This document shows positions 1-6,156 of a stretch of 7,567 bases of DNA, one piece after another. The notes beneath the pieces are model-generated. The model was not told the origin of the DNA, made no database searches, and worked only from the letters and a program-made list of their open reading frames with translations. Position 1 is the stretch's first letter, and every line of letters starts with the position of its first letter. This DNA comes from Syntrophothermus sp. UBA1445 (GTDB taxonomy: Bacteria; Bacillota; Syntrophomonadia; Syntrophomonadales; DTU052). The stretch lies in NCBI GenBank assembly GCA_002329495.1, contig DCTH01000003.1, positions 5,885 through 13,451 of the forward strand. Direction: 5' to 3'. The position numbers and the translations under genes are program-made.

Positions 1-618
1 GATCCGGTTAAACAGGCAATTGTCAAAGGACAAAAAGGGCAGGTTCTTGATTTAATCAAACAGGCACTGGAAGACGGGCAAAAGCCGATGGATATCATTA
101 ACAAACACCTTATCCCGGGAATTGAGGAAGTAGGTGATCTTTATGATCGCAAGGTATACTTCCTGCCCCAACTGATGCTGTCGGCAGAGACTATGAAGGA
201 GGGATTCAATTACCTGAAACCATTGTTGATGCAGGAGACCCAGGTAGAACGGGGCACGGTAGTATTAGCTACGGTGGAAGGTGACATACACGACATAGGT
301 AAAAATATCGTCGGCATAATGTTAGAGAACTATGGTTACCGGGTAGTTGATCTGGGCAAGGATGTCCCGGCGGCAAAGATAATCGCGCGGGCCATCGAAG
401 AAAACGCAGATATCATTGGATTAAGTGCATTGATGACCACAACCATGTCACGAATGCGGGAGGTCATTGATCTGGTAAAGAGTCGTGGGCTTAAGGCCAA
501 AGTTGTAGTGGGGGGTGCAGTTTTAACCCGGGATTATGCTGAGAAGATTGGGGCCGACGGTTATTCGCCCGATGCCCGTGCAGCCGTGGTAACCATCAAT
601 GAGCTTATCAAAGCCTAG
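1..618 (+). CDS. metH: Methionine synthase, cobalamin-binding C-terminal part (5' truncated by window)
   Basis: The reading frame is open from base 1, so this is the last 205 residues of a longer protein; the first internal ATG is not a real start. Residues about 5-80 resemble the helical cap of MetH (LIPGIEEVGDLYDRK, then YFLPQLMLSAETMK). Residues 86-205 form the Rossmann-type B12 domain: D95-x-H97-x-x-G100 supplies the histidine that ligates cobalt, S142-x-L144 is the second B12 motif, and GG171-172 is the third. MetH moves a methyl group from methyl-tetrahydrofolate through cobalamin to homocysteine. The protein ends right after the B12 domain, so the C-terminal AdoMet-binding reactivation domain of E. 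coli MetH is absent, as in many anaerobes with a separate activator. A stand-alone corrinoid protein of about 215 residues is possible, but the homocysteine genes downstream favour MetH. Confidence 0.86.
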   Translation, partial: DPVKQAIVKGQKGQVLDLIKQALEDGQKPMDIINKHLIPGIEEVGDLYDRKVYFLPQLMLSAETMKEGFNYLKPLLMQETQVERGTVVLATVEGDIHDIGKNIVGIMLENYGYRVVDLGKDVPAAKIIARAIEENADIIGLSALMTTTMSRMREVIDLVKSRGLKAKVVVGGAVLTRDYAEKIGADGYSPDARAAVVTINELIKA

Positions 619-704
619 CATTGGCAACATTAAATTCCATTAAGCAAGCCGCTAAGAGACCAATTAGTCTGACATAGAACCCAGAAAGGGGGATTTTGTA
701 AAGG

Positions 705-1931
705 ATGGGAGTTAAAAAGACTTACGAAGAAATCAACGAAAAGATCAGGAAAGGACAAGCGGTAGTAGTAACCGCAGAAGAGGTTATTGGCATTGTTGAG
801 GAGAAGGGCATAGAGAGAGCAGCTCAGGAGATTGATGTCGTCACGACCGGTACCTTCGGACCCATGTGTTCTTCTGGAGCATTCTTGAACTTTGGCCATT
901 CCAACCCCCGTATGAGAATACAAAAGGCCTGGCTGAACGGGGTTGAGGTCTATTCCGGTATCGCTGCGGTCGATGCTTACCTGGGAGCAACACAACTGCC
1001 GGAGAATGATCCCGAGAATAAGGTTTTCCCCGGCCGTTTCAGCTATGGCGGAGGACATGTGATTCATGACCTCCTGGCGGGCAAAGAGATCAGACTGGAA
1101 GCGATAAGCTACGGTACTGACTGTTATCCGCGCAAGAAGATCGATACCCTTATTACTCTAAAGGATATAAACGAAGCCATTTTGTTTAATCCACGGAATG
1201 CCTATCAGAATTACAACTGTGCAGTGAACGTAAGTGACCGTACGATTTATACCTACATGGGAATTCTTAAGCCCCGGATGGGCAATGCCAGTTATTCCAC
1301 CTCCGGGCAACTGAGTCCTCTGTTAAATGACCCATACTACCGGACAATTGGAGTTGGCACCAGGATTTTCCTGGGAGGTGGCATCGGGTATGTGGCCTGG
1401 CATGGTACCCAACACCACCCCAATGTGGAGAGGAATGAACATGGAGTTCCTACCGGAGGTGCGGGGACCCTGGCAGTCATGGGAGATCTTAAGCAGATGA
1501 AACCGGAATGGCTGGTAGGAGCCAGTTTGCTGGGGTATGGTGCCAGCCTTATCGTGGGTATTGGCATACCGATCCCCATCCTGGATGAAGAGATCATGAA
1601 GTTTGTGGCCATTAAGGATGAGGACATAGTCTGTCCCATCGTGGACTACAGTGAGGGTTATCCTTACCGTAAACCCGGTAACCTGGGGCTGGTAAACTAC
1701 AAGGATCTGAAGAGCGGACAGATTGTGATAGAGGGCAAAAAGGTTACGACTACTCCACTATCCAGCTATCCGAAAGCCCGTCAGATAGCTGGAATGCTGA
1801 AAGATTGGATCAGCAAGGGACAATTTGAATTGACCATTCCCGTGGCGAAGCTTCCCTCAGCGGATGATCCCATCGAGGTCAACTCCCTGCTCGAACGTGA
1901 CGTTAACGGGCGCAATGGCAGGAGGTGGTAG
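705..1931 (+). CDS. Homocysteine biosynthesis protein (HcyBio/DUF39, COG1900)
   Basis: A 408-residue protein of the DUF39/COG1900 family, whose Methanosarcina member (MA1821) is implicated in making homocysteine from aspartate semialdehyde and sulfide. The family look is clear throughout: TTGTFGPMCSSGAFLNFGH near residues 47-65, AAVDAYLGATQ at 87-97, ISYGTDCYPRK at 135-144, and Gly-rich segments at 224-290 (IFLGGGIGYVAWHGTQHH; GVPTGGAGT). C55 and C140 sit in the conserved-looking segments and are candidate persulfide or active-site cysteines; C172 and C310 are also present. There are no C-terminal CBS domains, which some relatives carry. The start ATG follows AAAGGGGG (685-692) at a rather long 12-base spacing; an in-frame TAA at 699 rules out earlier starts. 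It lies 86 bases after metH, and its end overlaps the ribosome binding site of the ferredoxin gene, so it is probably co-transcribed with that gene. Confidence 0.9.
   Translation: MGVKKTYEEINEKIRKGQAVVVTAEEVIGIVEEKGIERAAQEIDVVTTGTFGPMCSSGAFLNFGHSNPRMRIQKAWLNGVEVYSGIAAVDAYLGATQLPENDPENKVFPGRFSYGGGHVIHDLLAGKEIRLEAISYGTDCYPRKKIDTLITLKDINEAILFNPRNAYQNYNCAVNVSDRTIYTYMGILKPRMGNASYSTSGQLSPLLNDPYYRTIGVGTRIFLGGGIGYVAWHGTQHHPNVERNEHGVPTGGAGTLAVMGDLKQMKPEWLVGASLLGYGASLIVGIGIPIPILDEEIMKFVAIKDEDIVCPIVDYSEGYPYRKPGNLGLVNYKDLKSGQIVIEGKKVTTTPLSSYPKARQIAGMLKDWISKGQFELTIPVAKLPSADDPIEVNSLLERDVNGRNGRRW
1920..1928 (+). promoter_or_regulatory. Ribosome binding site that sets the ferredoxin start
   Basis: AGGAGGTGG lies inside the last codons of the HcyBio gene, five bases before ATG 1934. 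This makes ATG 1934 the start rather than the in-frame GTG at 1925, which is itself part of the Shine-Dalgarno sequence. Confidence 0.8.
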
Positions 1932-1933
1932 GA

Positions 1934-2359
1934 ATGTATAAAAGCCGTGTGGTGTGCTTTTTCTCAGAAGCCCAATCTGAACAGCCTATTATTTATCGCT
2001 TGGTAAAGGACTTTGATCTGGTTATCAACATTCTGAAAGCTGACATCAATCCACGCAAGGAAGGTTACCTGGTTGTTGAACTTTCCGGGGAACGGGAACA
2101 CTATGAATCGGGCATCAGATTTTTAAAGGATATTGGAGTAAGAGTGGAACCCCTCAGTCAAACCGTGGTCTGGCAGGAAGAGATCTGCGTTCAGTGTGGG
2201 GCCTGTGCTTCATTCTGTCCCACGGGGGCATTGGCCATTGAACGTTTAAGTATGGAGGTCAGTTTCGATAATTCCAAGTGTGTCGTTTGCGGCATGTGCC
2301 TGGACTGCTGTCCGACCCGGGCCATGACAGTATTCTTTAATATTGCCGCTCCCTTATGA
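1934..2359 (+). CDS. NIL-domain ferredoxin, two 4Fe-4S clusters (homocysteine biosynthesis partner)
   Basis: A 141-residue protein in two parts. Residues about 1-76 look like a NIL domain (small alpha/beta ligand-binding-type fold, also found on MetN transporters), with IIYRLVKDFDLVINILKADI and a Leu/Val-rich strand pattern. Residues 80-135 hold two classic C-x2-C-x2-C-x3-C-P motifs: C85, C88, C91, C95 and C116, C119, C122, C126, enough for two 4Fe-4S clusters. C125 is an extra cysteine in the second motif. In Methanosarcina the equivalent NIL-ferredoxin (MA1822) sits beside the COG1900 protein and takes part in homocysteine synthesis from aspartate semialdehyde, presumably supplying electrons. 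The protein is cytosolic, with no membrane segment. Its stop codon shares ATGA with the next gene. The family call is firm; the electron donor and acceptor are inferred. Confidence 0.9.
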   Translation: MYKSRVVCFFSEAQSEQPIIYRLVKDFDLVINILKADINPRKEGYLVVELSGEREHYESGIRFLKDIGVRVEPLSQTVVWQEEICVQCGACASFCPTGALAIERLSMEVSFDNSKCVVCGMCLDCCPTRAMTVFFNIAAPL

Positions 2360-3108
2360 CCGATATGAATAAGGATTTTGTCCATCGTACGTACCGAGGG
2401 TCTCACCAGGGTGAGGATCTGGTTTATTTCCAGGTAAAGGTTAAGCAAACCGATCTTTCCATCGGAGTTACGAGGGAATCGTTTACTCCCGATATGGCAA
2501 GACAGATTGAAGAGCGGGTGAACAGATGGCGCGCCGGTCTGGAAACATACATCGATTCGCACCCGGAGTTTTTATCCTCACTGGAACCGGTAAGCCTTAA
2601 ACCAGGAGCACCGGAAATAGCCAGGCGGATGTCACGGGCATCAAGGCTGGCCGGGGTAGGACCCATGGCGGCGGTGGCCGGAGCCTTTGCGGAAGCGGTA
2701 GGTGAGTTGCTGACCGATTGCCCCGACGTGATCGTGGAGAATGGCGGGGACTTGTATATAAAAACCAGCCGGGAGAGGCTGGTAGGGGTAATAGCCGGTC
2801 TCTCTCCTTTCAGCAATCGCGTAGCTGTCCGGGTACTGCCGGAGGAATCTCCATTAGGAATATGTACCTCCTCAGGTACGGTGGGTCCATCAATAAGTCT
2901 CGGGCGGGCTGATGCTGCCATGGTAAAAGCTATTAATGCCCCTTTGGCGGACGCGGTGGCAACGGGTGCGGGTAACCGGGTATTAGGGAAGGATCGGCTG
3001 ATGGCAGCTGTGAACTATGCGCAGAGCATCGCTGGAGTTACAGGAATTCTGGTAATTAAGGATGACCAGTTGGCTGCCTGGGGAAGTATTGAACTGGTCA
3101 AGCTATGA
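2356..3108 (+). CDS. UPF0280 family protein (COG2122, ApbE-like fold)
   Basis: A 250-residue protein of the UPF0280/COG2122 family, which is related in fold to ApbE flavin transferases. Recognisable parts are GVGPMAAVAGAFAEAVG (about 100-116), ENGGDLYI (128-135; compare the N-x-GGD nucleotide-binding motif of ApbE), GICTSSGTVGPS (168-179) and the following ADA and NAPLADAVATGAG segments. In methanogens a COG2122 protein (MA1715) is needed, together with the COG1900 and NIL-ferredoxin proteins, for homocysteine synthesis without the usual O-acyl-homoserine route; its chemical role is not settled. The start ATG overlaps the ferredoxin TGA and has no Shine-Dalgarno sequence ahead of it, so translation probably depends on coupling to the ferredoxin gene. 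No signal peptide or lipobox is seen, so unlike many ApbE proteins it should be cytosolic. An alternative start is the ATG at 2365. Confidence 0.87.
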   Translation: MTDMNKDFVHRTYRGSHQGEDLVYFQVKVKQTDLSIGVTRESFTPDMARQIEERVNRWRAGLETYIDSHPEFLSSLEPVSLKPGAPEIARRMSRASRLAGVGPMAAVAGAFAEAVGELLTDCPDVIVENGGDLYIKTSRERLVGVIAGLSPFSNRVAVRVLPEESPLGICTSSGTVGPSISLGRADAAMVKAINAPLADAVATGAGNRVLGKDRLMAAVNYAQSIAGVTGILVIKDDQLAAWGSIELVKL

Positions 3109-3129
3109 TGGTAAAAAGGGGGATACACG

Positions 3130-3855
3130 GTGGAAACGGCGGTAATTGCGGACAGATTAGTCCAATGGATTAAAGATAAAACTACCCAGGCTGGTTGTAA
3201 AGGGGTGGCCCTGGGGATCAGTGGTGGTATAGATTCGGCGGTGGTGGCTGGATTGGCGGTGCGGGCCTTCCCCCATTCCACTCTGGGGATAATTATGCCC
3301 TGTAACAGCCTGTCCCAAGATATCGAACACGGTCATTTAGTAGCCAGCAAGTACAATTTTGAATTAAAGGTTATTGACCTGCTTCCGGTTTATCAAAACT
3401 TGTTAGGAATCCTACAAGGAACGGAAAGTGAAGAAAAAAGTATGGCTGCGGCCAATATCAAACCTCGTTTGCGGATGATAACCCTCTACTATTACGCCCA
3501 GCAAAAGAGTTACCTGGTATTAGGAACCAGCAACCGGACGGAACTAACGATAGGCTATTTTACCAAACATGGTGATGGAGGATCCGATCTCCTCCCCCTT
3601 GGAGGACTGGTTAAATGGCAGGTCAGAGAGCTGGCCAGGTATCTGGAAGTACCCGAGGTTATCATCAACAAGCCTCCCTCAGCCGGGCTCTGGGAGGGAC
3701 AGACAGACGAAGGAGAAATCGGACTGTCGTATGAGGAACTCGACAGATTTATATTATCCGGACAAGGGAGCGACCAGGTCAAAGACAAGGTGGAAAACCT
3801 TTACCGGGCCAGCCAGCATAAGCGCCAATTCCCGCCCATTGGAGTATTCCAGTAA
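3130..3855 (+). CDS. nadE: NH3-dependent NAD+ synthetase
   Basis: A 241-residue enzyme that adenylates and amidates nicotinic acid adenine dinucleotide to NAD+, the last step of NAD synthesis, in the cytosol. The PP-loop ATP-binding motif SGGIDSA is at residues 31-37. Other hallmarks are KPRLRM (101-106), GTSNRTE (122-128), the K-H-G-D-G-G-S-D-L-L-P-L-GG-L block (136-150), and KPPSAGLWEGQTDE (171-184) for substrate binding. There is no N-terminal nitrilase/glutaminase domain and the length is short, so ammonia rather than glutamine should be the nitrogen donor. The start is GTG, preceded by AAGGGGG (3116-3122) at seven bases. It lies 21 bases after the UPF0280 gene, so it is probably the last gene of the homocysteine operon. 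No special regulatory site is visible. Confidence 0.95.
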   Translation: METAVIADRLVQWIKDKTTQAGCKGVALGISGGIDSAVVAGLAVRAFPHSTLGIIMPCNSLSQDIEHGHLVASKYNFELKVIDLLPVYQNLLGILQGTESEEKSMAAANIKPRLRMITLYYYAQQKSYLVLGTSNRTELTIGYFTKHGDGGSDLLPLGGLVKWQVRELARYLEVPEVIINKPPSAGLWEGQTDEGEIGLSYEELDRFILSGQGSDQVKDKVENLYRASQHKRQFPPIGVFQ

Positions 3856-3885
3856 TAAATGAGAGAATGGCCGCTGCTTGTACGG

Positions 3886-3915
3886 TTGAACCGGTTTTTT
3901 TCTATGTGTTAAAAT
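3886..3915 (+). promoter_or_regulatory. Sigma-A-type promoter of yebC
   Basis: A -35 box TTGAAC (3886-3891) and a -10 box TAAAAT (3910-3915) are separated by 18 bases. The spacer contains a run of seven T. The predicted transcript start near 3922 leaves a leader of about 24 bases carrying the ribosome binding site AAAGGGGAG (3932-3940). The boxes match the consensus at four and five of six positions. Confidence 0.65.
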
Positions 3916-3945
3916 GTTGTCAATTCGGAGCAAAGGGGAGAAAAC

Positions 3946-4701
3946 ATGGCAGGACATTCCAAATGGGCTAACATAAAGCACAAAAAAGCTAGAACCGATG
4001 AGAAACGCGGCAAAGCCTTCACCAAGCTTGGCAAGGAAATGATCATAGCCGCCCGGGAGGGGGGCGGAGATCCTGATGGTAACCCCCGTTTGAAGCTGCT
4101 GATTCAAAAGGCCAAAGCCATGAATATGCCTAACGACAACATCAATCGAGCCATTCAAAGAGGCACCGGTGAAATAGAAGGGGAGGCCCTGGAAGAGATC
4201 AATTATGAAGGATATGGTCCTGCCGGAGTAGCCCTGATGCTCAATATTACCACTGACAACCGGAACCGCACGGCGGCCGACATCCGTCACCTTTTCTCCA
4301 AATACGGCGGTAACCTGGGAGAAACGGGTTGTGTGGGCTGGATGTTCAAACGCCGGGGACTACTCGAGATCAGTAAAGAGGATTTGGCTATTGATGTGGA
4401 TGAATTGGAGTTAATGGCCATCGAAGCAGGCGCTGAAGACATCAGGGGGAGCGACGACAGCCTGGAGATCATTACCGAACCTGAAACCTTTGAGTCGGTT
4501 AAGAGTTCGTTGGAAGAGGCATTTAAAATCGAGTGGGCCTTTGCGGATATTACTATGATTCCTGAAAATACTGTTGAAGTGCTGGATCTTGATACCGCTC
4601 GGAAAATAATTAAGCTGGTTGACGTCCTGGAAGATCACGATGATGTGCAGGATGTATACGCCAACTTCAACATTCCCGATGAAATACTGGGAAAGATATA
4701 G
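3946..4701 (+). CDS. yebC: YebC/PmpR (TACO1) family protein
   Basis: A 251-residue member of the YebC/TACO1 family, which begins with the near-invariant MAGHSKWANIKHKKARTDEK. Other family signatures are EGGGDPDGNPRLKLLIQKAK (38-57), NMPNDNINRAIQRG (59-72), YGPAGVALM (90-98), TTDNRNRTAADIRHLFSK (102-119) and GNLGETGCVGWMF (121-133). The length is typical and the C-terminal three-domain fold appears complete. Members were described first as DNA-binding regulators (PmpR of Pseudomonas) and more recently as translation factors that help ribosomes through proline-rich or stalling stretches; the sequence does not decide between these roles. A promoter lies directly upstream and a strong terminator follows, so the gene is probably mono-cistronic. 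In many Firmicutes yebC lies close to ruv genes, as it does here. Confidence 0.95.
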   Translation: MAGHSKWANIKHKKARTDEKRGKAFTKLGKEMIIAAREGGGDPDGNPRLKLLIQKAKAMNMPNDNINRAIQRGTGEIEGEALEEINYEGYGPAGVALMLNITTDNRNRTAADIRHLFSKYGGNLGETGCVGWMFKRRGLLEISKEDLAIDVDELELMAIEAGAEDIRGSDDSLEIITEPETFESVKSSLEEAFKIEWAFADITMIPENTVEVLDLDTARKIIKLVDVLEDHDDVQDVYANFNIPDEILGKI

Positions 4702-4732
4702 CAAAAGACAATTATGACAATTATATGGAAAT

Positions 4733-4762
4733 AAAAGAGGCCCCCTGATCAGGGGGCTTTTC
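4733..4762. terminator. Bidirectional rho-independent terminator between yebC and hsp20
   Basis: The perfect 7-bp stem GCCCCCT/AGGGGGC (4740-4746 with 4751-4757) closes a GATC loop. It is followed by TTTT on the plus strand and, on the minus strand, by CTCTTTTA. The A-rich left flank and T-rich right flank make it work in both directions. It sits 31 bases after the yebC stop and 33 bases past the convergent hsp20 stop, so it plausibly ends both transcripts. Confidence 0.9.
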
Positions 4763-4795
4763 ACATTTTAAGGTAATGTTTAATGTTCATGTCAA

Positions 4796-5266
4796 TCAAT
4801 CTTCAATGATCAATCGTTTGCCGGTATCAGTGGGAGTTACCTTGGGCAGGACCAGCTTCAGGACGCCATTTTTAAAGGATGCCGCAGCATGATCGGGGTT
4901 TATCTCTGCGGGCAGGGATACGGTGCGTGAAATGCTGCCATAGTAACTTTCGGATCGATACTGCTTCTCATCCTGGAATTCCTGTTCCTGCTTTCTTTCC
5001 GCTTTGACCCTGACTTCCTGCGGAAAAACCCGGACGTCGACATCTTTGCTCTCAATTCCCGGCAGTTCAGCGTTTACTAATACCGTATCATCCCTCTCGA
5101 TAATCTCCACTCGCGGAGATCCTGCCCGCAAGGATTCCAACCCGGGAACACCCCGTGAGAACTCGCCAAACCAGCGGTCAATTTCATTGTGCAGGTTGTC
5201 CAAACCGTTAAACCATGGTGCCAGCGGATGTTCATCCTGGTGGGTTGACGGAACCCGTCGTTTCAT
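4796..5266 (-). CDS. Small heat shock protein, Hsp20/alpha-crystallin family
   Basis: A 156-residue ATP-independent chaperone that forms oligomers and holds unfolding proteins in the cytosol. The N-terminal arm (1-50) contains PLAPWFNGLDNLHNEIDRWF. The alpha-crystallin domain spans about 50-142: PRVEIIERDDTVLVNAELPG, then SYYGSISRTVSLP, ending in the signature FKNGVLKLVLPK (131-142). The short tail ends RLIIED, where L152-I-I154 is the I/L-x-I/V motif that links dimers in the oligomer. The open frame extends 14 codons further upstream, but the ATG at 5266 is preceded by a near-perfect ribosome binding site (5272-5279) and by a promoter, so the shorter form is chosen. The gene converges on yebC and diverges from the bofC-like gene. 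No CIRCE element is present, so HrcA control is not indicated. Confidence 0.94.
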   Translation of the reverse strand: MKRRVPSTHQDEHPLAPWFNGLDNLHNEIDRWFGEFSRGVPGLESLRAGSPRVEIIERDDTVLVNAELPGIESKDVDVRVFPQEVRVKAERKQEQEFQDEKQYRSESYYGSISRTVSLPAEINPDHAAASFKNGVLKLVLPKVTPTDTGKRLIIED

Positions 5267-5271
5267 ATAAA

Positions 5272-5279
5272 CACCTCCT
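5272..5279 (-). promoter_or_regulatory. Ribosome binding site of hsp20
   Basis: Read on the minus strand this is AGGAGGTG, five bases before the ATG at 5266. It rules out the longer frame that would begin at 5308, since 5308 lies inside the -10 box of the promoter. Confidence 0.85.
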
Positions 5280-5307
5280 CTTTCCGATAGTTTAAACACT
5301 CTGCCCA

Positions 5308-5336
5308 ATTATATGAAACCAAGTGACCAGGGGTAA
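5308..5336 (-). promoter_or_regulatory. Candidate sigma-A promoter of hsp20
   Basis: On the minus strand a perfect -10 box TATAAT (5313-5308) lies 17 bases after TTACCC (5336-5331), a weak -35 box with three of six consensus matches. The predicted start near 5301 leaves a leader of about 35 bases. The weak -35 box could mean that an activator is used, but no operator is obvious. Confidence 0.6.
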
Positions 5337-5412
5337 CCTCATGATGGAGACTGATTGCAGGTGCAGTTTCGTCGGCGGGCAATTTGGCAATAATTGTGGG
5401 GAGGTGATTTAG

Positions 5413-5982
5413 TTGAACAAGATAACCAGAGGTATGGTGATTGTCCTGGTGGTAGGTGTGAGCTTTGCGCTGGGGCTGTTGGCTTCAAATTACCATGATC
5501 GGGTTGAAGCTTTTTTCAGCCCGCCGATTATGAAGGTCAGCAGTCAAGAGGTTACCCGGGTTACCGCTCAGACCCCCATCATCATGGAAAAGGCCTATTC
5601 CCGGTGCCGGCACATGATAACCTCCGGGTATGAAGAGCCGTATGAATTGATAGGTAAAAGCACGGCCGAGATCCAGCAAGTATTCACATATAAGGACGGC
5701 TTTATGGTCTGGTTTACTGAGGATGGTTCCCTGGTGATCCATCAACGGATCGAGGATTGGTGCCCGGATGACCAGGGGTGGGTACACCTGGGACTTTTTA
5801 AGGGGCAGGTAGCTGTTTTTAAAGGACCCAGTGGCTTCGATGAGGAATTACTGCGCGTCACGGGAATTAAGGCTGAACTCCTGCCCGAAACCTTGCGTCA
5901 GGATTTGGAGGCCGGTATACTCGAGTACAGTGACGAGAATGAAGCCAACTTTGTATTGGAGAACCTGGATGAATATGATTAA
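5413..5982 (+). CDS. BofC-like membrane-anchored sporulation protein
   Basis: A 189-residue protein with one N-terminal hydrophobic segment (about residues 8-25, MVIVLVVGVSFALGLLA) acting as signal peptide or anchor; the rest should be outside the membrane. The second half resembles the BofC C-terminal domain: DGFMVWFTEDGSLVIHQRI, then GWVHLGLFKGQVAVFKGP, an LPE segment and a C-terminal LE..D..E pattern. In Bacillus subtilis BofC is made in the forespore, acts in the space between the forespore membranes and restrains the SpoIVB protease that triggers sigma-K activation; its gene also lies close to ruvAB. C65 and C117 are the only cysteines and could pair in the exported domain. The start is TTG with GGGAGGTG (5399-5406) six bases ahead. 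No convincing sigma-G or sigma-A promoter was found. Family assignment is good; the function in this organism is inferred. Confidence 0.78.
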   Translation: MNKITRGMVIVLVVGVSFALGLLASNYHDRVEAFFSPPIMKVSSQEVTRVTAQTPIIMEKAYSRCRHMITSGYEEPYELIGKSTAEIQQVFTYKDGFMVWFTEDGSLVIHQRIEDWCPDDQGWVHLGLFKGQVAVFKGPSGFDEELLRVTGIKAELLPETLRQDLEAGILEYSDENEANFVLENLDEYD

Positions 5983-6036
5983 GATGGCCTGGGATACCTG
6001 ATCAGATGCTGTAGGCGGTCGGCTCCGGGCAGGATG

Positions 6037-6065
6037 TTGCTGCAATGCGGAGAATCTTGTATAAG
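6037..6065 (+). promoter_or_regulatory. Candidate promoter of ruvCAB
   Basis: TTGCTG (6037-6042) and TATAAG (6060-6065) are separated by 17 bases. The -10 box has five of six matches and the -35 box three of six. The start near 6072 would give a leader of about 85 bases that includes the hairpin at 6117-6133. No LexA box (GAAC-N4-GTTC type) is seen near it. Confidence 0.5.
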
Positions 6066-6116
6066 TATTATTTTACCGGCTTAAGTTCGGAGATCGGGTA
6101 AGTGATATTAGAAAAA

Positions 6117-6133
6117 GTGACTCCGAGAGTCAC
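6117..6133. repeat. Perfect inverted repeat in the ruvC leader
   Basis: GTGACTC (6117-6123) and GAGTCAC (6127-6133) are exact reverse complements around CGA. The dyad ends nine bases before the ruvC ribosome binding site GGGGAG (6143-6148). It is preceded by AAAAA but not followed by a T run, so it is not a rho-independent terminator for the plus strand. It could be an RNA hairpin in the leader or a protein-binding dyad; the sequence does not say which. Confidence 0.6.
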
Positions 6134-6156
6134 CATTGAGTTGGGGAGACAAATAA

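Noticed and set aside
619..704. Looked for a promoter or SAM-type riboswitch between metH and the HcyBio gene.
   Set aside because: At 86 bases the gap is too short for an S-box; only a weak AGAC-N6-GTCT dyad and no convincing -35/-10 pair were found.
630..1067. Minus-strand open frame of 145 codons opposite the HcyBio gene, and similar long opposite-strand frames elsewhere.
   Set aside because: No family resemblance or ribosome binding site; they lie opposite well-recognised genes.
2771..2808. GA-rich/CT-rich pairing (GGGAGAGGCTGG with GCCGGTCTCTCTCC) inside UPF0280.
   Set aside because: Needs several G-U pairs and has no placement near a start, stop or gene boundary.
2864..2879. Perfect GTACCT-CCTC-AGGTAC hairpin inside the UPF0280 gene.
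   Set aside because: It encodes the conserved ICTSSGT motif and lies mid-gene; coding constraint is the simpler explanation.
3883..3901. Possible terminator after nadE: CGGT-TGA-ACCG followed by G and seven T.
   Set aside because: The stem is only four pairs and overlaps the -35 box of the yebC promoter; too weak to call.
5267..5308. Upstream extension of hsp20 by 14 codons.
   Set aside because: The extension covers the ribosome binding site and reaches into the -10 box; the downstream ATG has a far better context.
5389..5394. AATAAT as a -10 box for the bofC-like gene.
   Set aside because: It would put the transcript start on the ribosome binding site, and no -35 box is at the right distance.
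5998..6005. 8-base palindrome CTGATCAG after the bofC-like stop, similar to the core of the yebC terminator.
   Set aside because: No loop or T run and too short to be meaningful; the resemblance is probably chance.
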